Shown one piece after another: positions 23,463-30,189 of a stretch of DNA of 47,853 nt. Position numbers and translations under genes: made by a program. The stretch spans positions 1 through 47,853 of the IMG/VR virus record IMGVR_UViG_3300037010_001860. One strand, given 5' to 3'. Numbering within the stretch: the stretch's first letter is position 1; every line of letters begins with the position of its first letter. Below the pieces are notes generated by a model. That model saw nothing but the letters and a program-made list of their open reading frames with translations, had not been told where the DNA came from and made no database searches. This DNA is from a virus.

Positions 23463-23674
23463 AGCAGTTCTCCTAGTAGTGCCTCACTGTCAATCGGCTT
23501 TGCCTTTGCCCTGGCCACAGCCTTCCCTTCTCTTGCCGCACTGCTTCGCATACTGCCTGCGATGCGCTCCTGGCGGATAGCTGCAATAGCCTCTCGCATT
23601 TCCTCAATTGTGATTATACCGTCAGCGGCTTTCCGCCGCCATTCCTGGAGTTTGGAGGGGATGATTTCAGTCAT
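23459..23674 (-). CDS. Small conserved phage protein (71 aa)
   Basis: The ATG at 23674 is preferred over the in-frame GTG at 23683 because AGGTG is well spaced. The sequence MTEIIPSKLQEWRRKAADG, then a helical I-T-I-E-E-M-R-E-A-I-A-A-I-R-Q-E-R and a C-terminal S-E-A-L-L-G-E-L-L, matches a small family I have seen in phage replication modules; function unknown. It overlaps both neighbours by a few bases, so it is expressed from the same message. Confidence 0.6.
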   Translation of the reverse strand: MTEIIPSKLQEWRRKAADGIITIEEMREAIAAIRQERIAGSMRSSAAREGKAVARAKAKPIDSEALLGELL

Positions 23675-23972
23675 TGGAAGCACCTGCGCGGCGGATGAAG
23701 AGGGAGACCGCCCAGCTCAGGAAGCGAGCGCCAATGGGAAGGTCGCTGTATGCGCCTTCCTCCCTGCGTGGGGGAATCCCAGGCAGCACATCGAGGATGA
23801 GATGAAAGTTGTCCAATTCTGTCTTGGACTCTTGCCAGTATTTGTAATACTGATCCTTAGCGTTGTCGGAGCTGCGAAGTTTGGTTTCCAGTTCAGCTAT
23901 GGCTGCTTTGGCTTCCGCGAGTTCATGCCGCAGTGTGAGGATTTGAGCTGAAAGTGCTGGTGCTTTTGCCAT
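23667..23972 (-). CDS. Coiled-coil protein, unknown (101 aa)
   Basis: Residues 8-55 form a charged coiled coil (LRHELAEAKAAIAELETKL). The C-terminal part is more hydrophobic (ARFLSWAVSLFIRRAG). GGAGA precedes the ATG. Palindrome copy 5 lies 30 bases upstream of the start, in the leader. No domain with a known function. Confidence 0.6.
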   Translation of the reverse strand: MAKAPALSAQILTLRHELAEAKAAIAELETKLRSSDNAKDQYYKYWQESKTELDNFHLILDVLPGIPPRREEGAYSDLPIGARFLSWAVSLFIRRAGASND

Positions 23973-24001
23973 GATTTGAGTCTCCAGTTATGTGGGTAAG
24001 G

Positions 24002-24047
24002 GGATTATTTGCGCGGAGTACAATGAGGTAATCCACACAAATAATCC
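24002..24047. repeat. 42-base palindrome family, copy 5 (extended stem)
   Basis: The outer stem is longer than usual: GGATTATTTG (24002-24011) with CAAATAATCC (24038-24047). The inner arm has GAGTAC opposite GGTAATCC, with mismatches. It lies in the 131-base gap between 23972 and 24104. Confidence 0.85.
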
Positions 24048-24103
24048 TATAGTGATCTTCCTCAGCGCGCAACGTAAAGCAATGATTACTTGGATTTACC
24101 TAG

Positions 24104-24430
24104 TTAAAACACTCGCTGGTAAATAATCCCTGATGTCGTTTTCCCGACTACCATAGTCCGGTCTTGCAGCCAATCCATTACCTCATCTTCTGTAATGTCG
24201 GTTCCAGCCGCCGAAACGATTCCAAATTCAACGGCGATTTTCTCTGGGGGCTCCTCTGCAAAATCACAGCAGAGGGCTATGGCATCTAGCTCCATTTCAG
24301 TACCTGTATCTTCCTCCAGTTTTTCCAAAAAGTCAAACAAAACTTCTAGCCCTTCCCAACTGAAATGATCGCCTCGTCCAGCATCTTGGAAGGCCTGCTT
24401 GAAGCTGGATAGTGTTATGGTTGTTTTCAT
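24104..24430 (-). CDS. Acidic conserved protein, unknown (108 aa)
   Basis: The start at 24430 is chosen because AAAGGAG lies upstream, inside a seven-codon in-frame extension. The sequence FKQAFQDAGRGDHFSWEGLEVLFDFLEKLEEDTG, followed by ELDAIALCCDFAEE, is the signature of a common acidic protein found in phages and bacterial genomes. It has no assigned biochemical role that I know. Net strongly acidic, which is also seen in DNA-mimic proteins, but this is not evidence of that function. Confidence 0.65.
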   Translation of the reverse strand: MKTTITLSSFKQAFQDAGRGDHFSWEGLEVLFDFLEKLEEDTGTEMELDAIALCCDFAEEPPEKIAVEFGIVSAAGTDITEDEVMDWLQDRTMVVGKTTSGIIYQRVF

Positions 24431-24454
24431 GATTTTTAGTTCTCCTTTCATTTT

Positions 24455-24694
24455 TCACTGCTGAGGCAACTGGCTCAACCAATATCTAACAGTTGCCTCA
24501 ACGTCTTTTTTACCTTCCGCCGCTGTTGAGAATCTAGTACGCCCTGTGACTCCCGGTAGTTTACACGCAGCTACGTACCTGAGCATATCGTCTTTGGGGC
24601 AAAGGCCATCATACTCTACATAGCCGACAACCCACGGCCCAAGATACAGCGCTTCTCCGCTCAAATACTGAGCTTTGTCTTTTTTCCATTCCAT
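24455..24694 (-). CDS. Unknown small protein (79 aa)
   Basis: GGAGA precedes the ATG. The protein is mixed alpha/beta with aromatic residues (YLGPWVVGYVEYDGL) and ends in a short helix (VRYWLSQLPQQ). No known motif. It is one of a series of closely spaced early genes, each with its own ribosome binding site. Confidence 0.55.
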   Translation of the reverse strand: MEWKKDKAQYLSGEALYLGPWVVGYVEYDGLCPKDDMLRYVAACKLPGVTGRTRFSTAAEGKKDVEATVRYWLSQLPQQ

Positions 24695-24733
24695 TTCATT
24701 CTCCTGCGTGGTTTTGTCGGTTTTCTATCCCAT

Positions 24734-24973
24734 TCAGAATGCTTCTTCGATCTCGAATTTGCCACCCACAAATGTCACTACTGCTTGTAGTATTTCTGCC
24801 CCTTCAGGGCCGGGCACCCTCTTACCAACCTGCCCAGTCATTTCCTCGCCCAGTACCAATAGCGCCAATTCCGTATTGCCCCGGTTTATCTCTGCTGCAA
24901 TCTCCAGGCAGACTTCTGCTAACTCATTGCGTAACTTGCTGTACGTCTGTATCAATGCGGGTTTCTTTTTCAT
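24734..24973 (-). CDS. Unknown small helical protein (79 aa)
   Basis: AGGAGA precedes the ATG with the same leader pattern as the 24694 gene (GGAGAATGAAATG), suggesting that the two leaders are related. The N-terminal 55 residues are an amphipathic helix pair, followed by a Gly/Pro turn and a short acidic tail. No recognised family. Confidence 0.55.
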   Translation of the reverse strand: MKKKPALIQTYSKLRNELAEVCLEIAAEINRGNTELALLVLGEEMTGQVGKRVPGPEGAEILQAVVTFVGGKFEIEEAF

Positions 24974-24999
24974 TTCATTCTCCTTGTGTAATTCCAGCT

Positions 25000-25212
25000 T
25001 TAATCTTCCTGAGGGGGGTCAGGGAACTCCATCCAGTGAGTGGGCGTCAAAAAATAATCCAGGGGGAAATCTGCCAAGGCCCAGTGATTACGGTAGGCAT
25101 CCCACCATGCAGGATATACCCACGAATCTCCAACTTTGCCCACCAAAATCCTGCGATCTTTTGGGGCAGTTTCTATAGGCTGCCATTTGCTGCTCTTTGA
25201 TGTATCTGTCAT
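25000..25212 (-). CDS. DUF551-like protein (70 aa)
   Basis: The core matches DUF551: W-Q-P-I-E-T-A-P-K-D near the N-terminus and T-H-W-M-E-F-P-D-P-P at the end. These small proteins are common in phage early regions and of unknown function. The start at 25212 is chosen for GGAGAA upstream and because the match begins at this Met; an in-frame upstream extension enters the helicase gene and is not needed. A second, shorter DUF551-like ending occurs in the gene at 29051. Confidence 0.7.
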   Translation of the reverse strand: MTDTSKSSKWQPIETAPKDRRILVGKVGDSWVYPAWWDAYRNHWALADFPLDYFLTPTHWMEFPDPPQED

Positions 25213-25319
25213 CACTCTTTTCTCCTTTGCTGTAGTTGCCAGTGGCCTTGGGGAGTAAAGGATATCCAATCCACCGGCTGCCGGGTTTTGCCCCACTGAT
25301 CCGGCCTTGGGGTTTGTGC

Positions 25320-26606
25320 TTATGCCAACAACAGCTTCGTTGTTGGCCTTGAACATGCAACATACAGGCACTGAAATGCCTCCCTACGATTCCGGTTTTT
25401 CAGAATATCCTGATAATCCACCCAAACTGTTTCATACGTACTCCCCTGCGCTCGATGCACTGTCAGCGCGTATGCGTACTTCACTGCGTGGAAGAGCTCT
25501 TGGTGCTTCCAGAAAGCCTGCCAAAGCTTGGGGGAGGTACGGGCATTTGCTGCCTTCTTCTCTGCATCCTCATTGAATTGCTGCTGACTACTTGGATGCA
25601 GCACAAGCAAGCGAATGACTTTGTTCTCCTCACTCCTGCAGGTGAGTTCCTGCGCCGTGTAGCCGGGGTACAAGGGGTGCTTGCAGGTCGCTACCCCTTC
25701 CACTATCGCCTCTTCGTCAGTAGCAAGAAGCGGCATATCCCCGGCCATACAGGGAGCGGTGGCCACGATCCTATCCCCAGGCAGGTACAATCCAGGAACT
25801 GCCGCGGCCCCGAAAATCCCGCTGCGAATGAGGTTGTTGTACTCCCCTACCTGAACATTCCTCCATGCAAGTACCTTGTTGCTGGTTCCATCAGCGAACT
25901 CCCCGGCCATTGCTGCCTCATACATGGCCTTCTTGAACGCAGCGCGGGAAAGTTTCCAAACCCCAGAATCCTCGCTGTGGTCACTTTCAAGTACGATTGA
26001 TGGAAATGGCTGCTCCGCGGCTTCCCTGACCTTCGTGGCGAGTGCCAGAATCTGATTATCATGCCGCATAACAGTGGAGAGGGAAGCGCCTGCAGTTACT
26101 TCTGTCCAGACGCGAGAGGAGGCTTCCCCTACCGGCGGCAACTGTGCCTTATCCCCCAGGAACACAACTTTGACCCCATGCTGCTCGGCTTTCGCCAGCA
26201 ATAAGTCAAACAGCTGTGTTCCCACCATACTTCCTTCGTCCAAGAACACTGCGTCATATTCTGCGAAGTCTTCTGTGCTGTGCCCTCCGACAAGTTTCTT
26301 CAGCTCCCCGCTCTTGTCAATGCGAAGTCCTAGCAGGGAGTAGATAGTGCAGGCGTTTCCTGTGACTCCCCGCAGCACCTTTGCTGCCTTGTTTGTTGGG
26401 GCAGTGTAGGCGAATTTGCTATGACTGCCTGCACACCTTGCTGCCACTTCCCTCATACAGAAGGTCTTGCCAGTGCCCGCGAAGCCCGCCAAGGCAAAGA
26501 ACAGTGAGGGGGGATTGGGATCAGAGAGGAAGTCCATTAGGGCTGTTACTGCGACCTGTTGCTCTGCAGTGAGAGCAACAGGTGTGGTTTGACTTACTGG
26601 CGACAT
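25320..26606 (-). CDS. SF1B helicase, Dda/RecD-like (428 aa)
   Basis: Motif I GFAGTGKT (41-48), motif II FLDEGSMV (121-128), motif III FLGDKAQLPPV (149-159), and C-terminal motifs V/VI ALTVHRAQGSTY and YVACSRPTTKLLL identify a superfamily 1B 5'-3' DNA helicase of the Dda/RecD2 type. It would unwind DNA during replication or recombination. The length is typical of Dda. AAGGAAA precedes the ATG. It is the only helicase seen in the window, so it may serve the replication fork together with host proteins. Confidence 0.9.
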   Translation of the reverse strand: MSPVSQTTPVALTAEQQVAVTALMDFLSDPNPPSLFFALAGFAGTGKTFCMREVAARCAGSHSKFAYTAPTNKAAKVLRGVTGNACTIYSLLGLRIDKSGELKKLVGGHSTEDFAEYDAVFLDEGSMVGTQLFDLLLAKAEQHGVKVVFLGDKAQLPPVGEASSRVWTEVTAGASLSTVMRHDNQILALATKVREAAEQPFPSIVLESDHSEDSGVWKLSRAAFKKAMYEAAMAGEFADGTSNKVLAWRNVQVGEYNNLIRSGIFGAAAVPGLYLPGDRIVATAPCMAGDMPLLATDEEAIVEGVATCKHPLYPGYTAQELTCRSEENKVIRLLVLHPSSQQQFNEDAEKKAANARTSPKLWQAFWKHQELFHAVKYAYALTVHRAQGSTYETVWVDYQDILKNRNRREAFQCLYVACSRPTTKLLLA

Positions 26607-26634
26607 TTTGATTTCCTTAGAAATTGAGGGGGGG

Positions 26635-26829
26635 TTAGTTTACAGCTTTATCTGCTGCGGCAGTTTTGAAGTGCTTGCGCACAAGACTGGTGAAAAACTC
26701 CTGCAGCGTGCCGAAGGGGATTCTGCCCTCCAAGTCGCTGTACAAGTGCAGCTTCACCTTTGCTGCCAGATCTTCAGGCAGCCCCACATTGAAATATACT
26801 GTTCTGAGTGTATTCTTTGGTCGTGCCAT
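26635..26829 (-). CDS. Small DNA-binding-type protein (64 aa)
   Basis: The sequence begins MARPKNTLRTVYFNVGLPEDLAAK and continues with Y-S-D-L-E-G-R-I-P-F-G-T-L-Q-E-F. A short beta strand followed by two helices is the layout of ribbon-helix-helix regulators, and similar proteins occur in other phages. Function is inferred from this layout only. It is separated from the next gene by five bases, so it is part of one transcription unit with the 26835 gene. Confidence 0.6.
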   Translation of the reverse strand: MARPKNTLRTVYFNVGLPEDLAAKVKLHLYSDLEGRIPFGTLQEFFTSLVRKHFKTAAADKAVN

Positions 26830-26834
26830 GTCTG

Positions 26835-27044
26835 CTACTCCTTCGTGGTTTTGGCCCGGCGGGCTGCCGTCGCCTCTTTAACTACTTCATGTAACACTCT
26901 ATCCATATCTTCCAGTATCACCTCCATTGCTATTAGCTGCGTTCCTACGTGTTCCTCTGGAAAAAACCTTAGATGCCCCTTGATAGTTCCTAAACTTCTC
27001 AGGGCAAAATTCAACATCCTTGCTTCGTGCTGTGCATCAGTCAT
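26835..27044 (-). CDS. Unknown helical protein (69 aa)
   Basis: The start at 27044 has AGGAG nine bases upstream; a 15-codon in-frame extension lacks a ribosome binding site and overlaps the neighbour. The protein is helical (A-R-M-L-N-F-A-L-R-S-L-G, then an acidic and basic tail A-R-R-A-K-T-T-K-E). No family recognised. Confidence 0.55.
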   Translation of the reverse strand: MTDAQHEARMLNFALRSLGTIKGHLRFFPEEHVGTQLIAMEVILEDMDRVLHEVVKEATAARRAKTTKE

Positions 27045-27064
27045 TTCAGAATCTCCTGTTCTAG

Positions 27065-27583
27065 TTAATTTGAGTAGCAGCTTGCGCAAAGGTCTGTCAG
27101 GTGTTCATTCTCCTTCACTTCCTCCGGCAAGCCCGCCTGCATCGGGGCTTCCGACGCCCGTACCCAGCGCATTGCCGTGGAGGTTCGGTGTTCCTGACGC
27201 TGGAAACGCCCCACAAAATGACTGTGCTTCGCCCCACAGGTTGTGCAGCGTTGCACGTCAAACATCACTACAGTAGCCCTAGGCAGCCACAGCCTGCCGA
27301 TTTCCCAATTCGCCACAAGACGCTGTAGCATCGCAGTTTCTTCTGCGTTCGCCAGGCCGGTTTTCAGCGCCTTCTTGGCGGCCTTGACCTTCTGGGCCGC
27401 CGCCACTTCCTGTAGGGATTCCCGGAGAAGGGCATCCAGGGAGAACTCGCCATCTCCTGCCCCTGCCCCCAGAGCAAAATCCAGTGCTTCAATTTCCTTT
27501 TCCAGATCCTCCAGGGCCTCTGCCTCCCGTGCCCTGAATTGATCTTCTGCTTCCTGATATTCTCCTGCGTTGAACTGTTCCAT
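27065..27583 (-). CDS. Protein with C-terminal zinc ribbon (172 aa)
   Basis: The N-terminal 75 residues are an acidic coiled coil. The C-terminal half has C-T-T-C-G near residue 115 and C-A-S-C at the end, a four-cysteine zinc ribbon interrupted by about 50 residues. Such ribbons occur in phage proteins that bind DNA or RNA polymerase, but the exact role cannot be read. Palindrome copy 6 lies 108 bases upstream of the start. Confidence 0.6.
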   Translation of the reverse strand: MEQFNAGEYQEAEDQFRAREAEALEDLEKEIEALDFALGAGAGDGEFSLDALLRESLQEVAAAQKVKAAKKALKTGLANAEETAMLQRLVANWEIGRLWLPRATVVMFDVQRCTTCGAKHSHFVGRFQRQEHRTSTAMRWVRASEAPMQAGLPEEVKENEHLTDLCASCYSN

Positions 27584-27690
27584 GACTGAGCCTCTTTTGG
27601 TTAGTTATCAGTAGAGGAAATCCCTACTAACGATTAGAGGATAGCATAACTTGTGCGAGATTGCAAGTCAGTTTTTGTGTGTTTTTGTAA

Positions 27691-27732
27691 GTAATTGGCG
27701 CGGGTTACTCTGTTGTAATCCACACAAGTTAC
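27691..27732. repeat. 42-base palindrome family, copy 6
   Basis: GTAATTGG...CAAGTTAC outer arms with one mismatch, and GGTTAC/GTAATC inner arms. Intergenic, between the 27583 start and the terminator at 27760. The 287-base gap 27584-27870 holds this copy, that terminator and a further hairpin. Confidence 0.85.
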
Positions 27733-27759
27733 CACTTCATCCCCTGAACTCCAGGCAAT

Positions 27760-27784
27760 AAAAAGCCCACGTCTGAGGTGGGCT
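27760..27784 (-). terminator. Intrinsic terminator after the 27871 gene
   Basis: Minus-strand stem AGCCCAC (27784-27778) with GTGGGCT (27770-27764), seven-base loop, ending in a T-run (27764-27760). Confidence 0.75.
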
Positions 27785-27801
27785 AGTGATTGCGGTTCCG
27801 T

Positions 27802-27831
27802 AAGCCTGCGGAGGCTCAATTACGCAGGCTT
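27802..27831. other. Strong hairpin between the 27871 gene and its terminator
   Basis: AAGCCTGCG (27802-27810) pairs with CGCAGGCTT (27823-27831) over a 12-base loop, with further CCG/CGG pairing outside. No T-run follows. Probably a 3'-end stabilising structure just before the terminator. Confidence 0.6.
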
Positions 27832-27870
27832 CCGCACCGGGGGGCAATCATCCCCTGACACTTTGAATCT

Positions 27871-28440
27871 TTATACCAATTCTTCCAGCAGTGCATCGGT
27901 ATCAACAGCCGACTTAGCTTTGCCGAGCTTCTCTGCCTCCAGCTTGGCAACGATGGGGGCGATGGCAGCATTTTGACGCAGGGCGACTTTCTCCGCCTGC
28001 GTCTTGTTGGCCAGGAACGCTTTGATCTGCTCCATCGGCTTGCCAGAATGCTGGTGCAATGCACGGGCCAGGATACTGGTGCCAGCCATACCATTGGATT
28101 CACGGGCTTTGGCCCATTCACCAGCGTTCATGCGCTCCATCAGGGCATCCACGGCCATCACTGCATCTTCTACATCCGCCAGGCCAGCGATTTCGTCACC
28201 GAACTTCTGCTCGGCGCCGTGGCCAGCGAAGCGTGTCAGCAGTTTTTCAGGGATTTTGAATGTGCGGGTTTCACCATTTACGAAGTCCATGCGGATGCTG
28301 GGATAGCCGGCGTCATCCAGAATGGTTTCTTTCAGCATCCGGCGCTTGCCGCTGAACTCGACCTTGCGGCCATCATCCATCTGGACGAGGAAGTAAGAGG
28401 TTGCTGCCTTGCCGGATTCAGGTTGCGTTTCTTTCGTCAT
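27871..28440 (-). CDS. Conserved early phage protein, unknown (189 aa)
   Basis: The N-terminal half is a beta-rich domain (VQMDDGRKVEFSGKRRML, then NGETRTFKIP). The C-terminal half is helical with G-K-P-M-E-Q-I-K-A-F-L, K-T-Q-A-E-K-V-A-L-R, and a terminal D-A-L-L-E-E-L. The gene at 31860 has the same two-part layout and the same C-terminal motifs, so the two are paralogues. Function unknown to me. It has its own terminator and a long leader with a hairpin, suggesting strong separate expression. Confidence 0.65.
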   Translation of the reverse strand: MTKETQPESGKAATSYFLVQMDDGRKVEFSGKRRMLKETILDDAGYPSIRMDFVNGETRTFKIPEKLLTRFAGHGAEQKFGDEIAGLADVEDAVMAVDALMERMNAGEWAKARESNGMAGTSILARALHQHSGKPMEQIKAFLANKTQAEKVALRQNAAIAPIVAKLEAEKLGKAKSAVDTDALLEELV

Positions 28441-28510
28441 GACTGTATTCCTTTTTCTATTGCTAGTGGATTATCTGGGTTCCACCGCTACACCCTGCTG
28501 CATGCTAGGG

Positions 28511-28562
28511 CTTGCGCCGCTAGGGAAACCCCACTCTATAGGAAGTCTCCCAGCGGTGCAAG
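28511..28562. other. Leader hairpin upstream of the 27871 gene
   Basis: CTTGC/GCAAG (28511-28515, 28558-28562), CCGCT/AGCGG and GGGA/TCCC form a near-continuous stem of about 14 pairs with one bulge and one wobble position. It lies 70 bases upstream of the start at 28440 and after the 28581 stop. There is no T-run, so mRNA stability or leader control is more likely than termination. Confidence 0.55.
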
Positions 28563-28580
28563 GGGGATTTACGAGAACTG

Positions 28581-29012
28581 CTAGGAATTTTTCGCTCGGA
28601 GTTCACTCAGTTTTTGCAGCATCGCAGCCCGTGCTTCTGGGCTAACGGGGGCTGGCGGCTCCAGCTCTTGAACTGGGCCGACGGCTTCCAGTGCTTTGGT
28701 GATCGCATGGGCATCCCAGGTGCCTTCCTTCGGGACTAGCTGAAGCGTTGTGCCGTCCTGGTGCAGAGCAATGGTGTCTGCGATTGCCGCCAAGTCCTCG
28801 AATCCGCTGGTTTTGCGCAGTGCTCGGAAGTAGCTGTAGAGCCTGTGCTTCATGGCGGCGACTTCTGACGTGGACTGAAGCTGAATATCCAGTGTTCCAC
28901 CTAGCTTGTGAAAGATTTTCAGCAAGTTGGCATACGCAGATGGATAGCGCAGGGGGTCAGGGTTGGAATGGGAGGAGCGCTCGGATGCTGGGGTTGAGGT
29001 TGGAGTTGTCAT
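28581..29012 (-). CDS. Unknown early protein (143 aa)
   Basis: The N-terminal 20 residues are Ser/Thr/Pro-rich and probably disordered. Residues 22-75 form helices (YANLLKIFHKLGGTLDIQLQS, then MKHRLYSYFRALRKT), and the C-terminal helix is M-L-Q-K-L-S-E-L-R-A-K. No catalytic motif seen. The layout resembles a small DNA- or protein-binding adapter, but this is not assignable. Confidence 0.55.
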   Translation of the reverse strand: MTTPTSTPASERSSHSNPDPLRYPSAYANLLKIFHKLGGTLDIQLQSTSEVAAMKHRLYSYFRALRKTSGFEDLAAIADTIALHQDGTTLQLVPKEGTWDAHAITKALEAVGPVQELEPPAPVSPEARAAMLQKLSELRAKNS

Positions 29013-29050
29013 TGCAGTAGTCCTTTCTGGTTGTTGAGGTTGAGGTTGGG

Positions 29051-29305
29051 TTAGTGCGCCGGTCTAGCTGGCAATGGCATCCAGTGAGTAATGCCAGAGG
29101 TGTTGGCAAAGCCCAAGATGATAGTACCAGTGTTGAGGTGGAGCAGGAGAGTACAGCCGGCTGGAGGAGGGCAGTCCTGCACAGCTCGCCACTGGTGCTC
29201 CTCCAGATGGCTTCGGAGGACGGCATTTTCCCGCTGCAGTTCCCCATAAGAGGCGTAGGCGTAGGCGTAGGCGTAGGCGGCAGGTGTAATAGTAGGGGTA
29301 GGCAT
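29051..29305 (-). CDS. DUF551-like protein with Ala-Tyr repeat (84 aa)
   Basis: Residues 10-18 are an A-Y-A-Y-A-Y-A-Y repeat encoded by a tandem GTAGGC hexamer (on the plus strand, about 29254-29279). A short coiled coil (E-L-Q-R-E-N-A-V-L-R-S-H-L-E) follows. The C-terminal 45 residues have W-R-A-V-Q-D-C-P-P-P...T-H-W-M-P-L-P, the DUF551 pattern. The repeat makes the N-terminus prone to length change by slippage without a frameshift. Confidence 0.6.
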   Translation of the reverse strand: MPTPTITPAAYAYAYAYASYGELQRENAVLRSHLEEHQWRAVQDCPPPAGCTLLLHLNTGTIILGFANTSGITHWMPLPARPAH

Positions 29306-29311
29306 AGCAGG

Positions 29312-29527
29312 TTAAATCTCCCTCAGCCTGTTCTCGCGCTCGATAATCTGCGTGATTATGCGGTCTTGAGCTGGTTCAGTAAGGCCCCAGGAGACCGGTG
29401 ATCCCCACTGCCCGAAGATTTTCAGCCTGAGGCCACTGACTGGATCTTCACGGGAAGGGAAGAAGTCGTAGCTGACCTCCGCCGGGACGTCCTCCCCCAA
29501 GTCTCCAAGTTGCAGGTATGTGATCAT
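29312..29527 (-). CDS. Unknown small protein (71 aa)
   Basis: GGAGA lies six bases before the ATG. A-E-V-S-Y-D-F-F-P-S-R-E-D-P and L-K-I-F-G-Q-W-G suggest a compact beta-rich fold; the C-terminus is a helix ending R-E-N-R-L-R-E. Six bases separate it from the downstream gene. No family known to me. Confidence 0.6.
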   Translation of the reverse strand: MITYLQLGDLGEDVPAEVSYDFFPSREDPVSGLRLKIFGQWGSPVSWGLTEPAQDRIITQIIERENRLREI

Positions 29528-29655
29528 TTTTGTCTCCTTTTCGGTTGCTGGTTAGTGTGAGTAAAGCGGAAATTCCACAAGAAAGGCCATAGTGGCACGG
29601 GTGAGGCCAGCGTGCAAGGGGTGCGGGGAAGAGCTGAAGGGGCGCGGGAGCTGGC

Positions 29656-29791
29656 TGGAGCGGAGCGACCTCCCCCAAGTAGCAGCTGCAACTGCGGCAG
29701 CAGCAACGGTGGCGGCGGAGGCTCCTTGTAGCATTTGCTGGGAGAGCCGGAGGGGGCAGGGGAGGCTTGCGCGGGAGGTCGCTCCGCTCCA
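29656..29791. repeat. 19-base perfect inverted repeat with 98-base spacer
   Basis: TGGAGCGGAGCGACCTCCC at 29656-29674 is the exact reverse complement of 29773-29791. The spacer is rich in CAG/CTG and GGCGG. The segment 29528-29850 contains no gene I can support: a proline-rich minus frame is open but has low complexity and a GTG start. Unrelated to the 42-base palindrome, copy 7 of which starts 60 bases to the right. Confidence 0.85.
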
Positions 29792-29851
29792 GTGGGGCCG
29801 AATGTGGTCGGGCTGAGGTGCGGAGGAAGGCTGAGGAGGGGCACAGGAGGG

Positions 29852-29894
29852 GTTTCTTCCCCCGATTACCCCGGCGTAATCCGCGCAAATAATC
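29852..29894. repeat. 42-base palindrome family, copy 7 (inverted orientation)
   Basis: Right arm GTAATCCGCGCAAATAATC is a full match to the family; the left arm has CCCCC, as in copies 3 and 10. The outer arms no longer pair well (GTTTCTT against AAATAATC), so this copy is partly degraded or recombinant. Intergenic, 29 bases before the promoter at 29923. Confidence 0.8.
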
Positions 29895-29922
29895 CTGGAA
29901 TCCCCCCTTTTCCCCTGACCTA

Positions 29923-29951
29923 TTGACTATAACAATTCCCTACTTTATACT
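29923..29951 (+). promoter_or_regulatory. Near-consensus sigma70 promoter
   Basis: TTGACT (29923-29928), exactly 17 bases, then TATACT (29946-29951), each one mismatch from consensus. The predicted start is about 29958. It points right on the plus strand, against the direction of all flanking minus-strand genes, and is the strongest host-type promoter I could see in the window. Confidence 0.7.
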
Positions 29952-29957
29952 CTGATT

Positions 29958-30172
29958 CATCAGCCGGAGGGGGTGGGAGTCAACAGCTACAGCTGCAACA
30001 GTTAATAGTAACAGCTAATAGGGGGGCCTAGCACCGCGCGAGCGGACTGTGTGGAGTCGCCCTCGCGCGGCTGCGCCTGAACAGCCAGCAGTCAGCAACT
30101 AGTAGTAACAGTTAATAGGGGGTTTCTCGCGCGGAGTACAGGGCCGTAATGCACGTGAGAAACCCCCTTTTT
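29958..30172 (+). ncRNA. Candidate structured non-coding RNA (about 215 nt)
   Basis: Bounded by the promoter at 29923-29951 and an intrinsic terminator at 30118-30172. Inside, CCGCGCGAG (30034-30042) pairs with CTCGCGCGG (30062-30070), and GACT (30045-30048) with AGTC (30055-30058), giving a strong central hairpin. The hairpin is flanked by two copies of TAACAGYTAATAGGGGG (30009-30025 and 30106-30122, one mismatch). No plus-strand ORF with a ribosome binding site fits. It could be a regulatory RNA, an antisense or decoy RNA, or a replication primer or origin transcript. Confidence 0.5.
30118..30172 (+). terminator. Intrinsic terminator formed by palindrome family copy 8
   Basis: GGGGGTTTCTC (30118-30128) pairs perfectly with GAGAAACCCCC (30157-30167) and is followed by five T (30168-30172). 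The interior is the palindrome core (GCGCGGAGTAC, loop, GTAATGCACGT), with some mismatches. The T-run is on the plus strand only, so it stops rightward transcripts before the minus-strand gene ending at 30190. Confidence 0.72.
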
Positions 30173-30189
30173 GCCGCTGACCGCCTACT

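Noticed and set aside
23028-23951. 307-residue plus-strand frame opposite the nuclease gene
   Set aside because: Antisense of three real minus-strand genes with recognisable motifs; no start signal.
27973-28584. 203-residue plus-strand frame opposite the 27871 gene
   Set aside because: Antisense of a gene with a paralogue and its own terminator; composition is unlike a protein.
29524-29844. 106-residue proline-rich minus-strand frame
   Set aside because: GTG start, low complexity, and created largely by the 19-base inverted repeat and C-rich DNA. It could be real because its stop overlaps the 29527 ATG, but the evidence is too weak to list.
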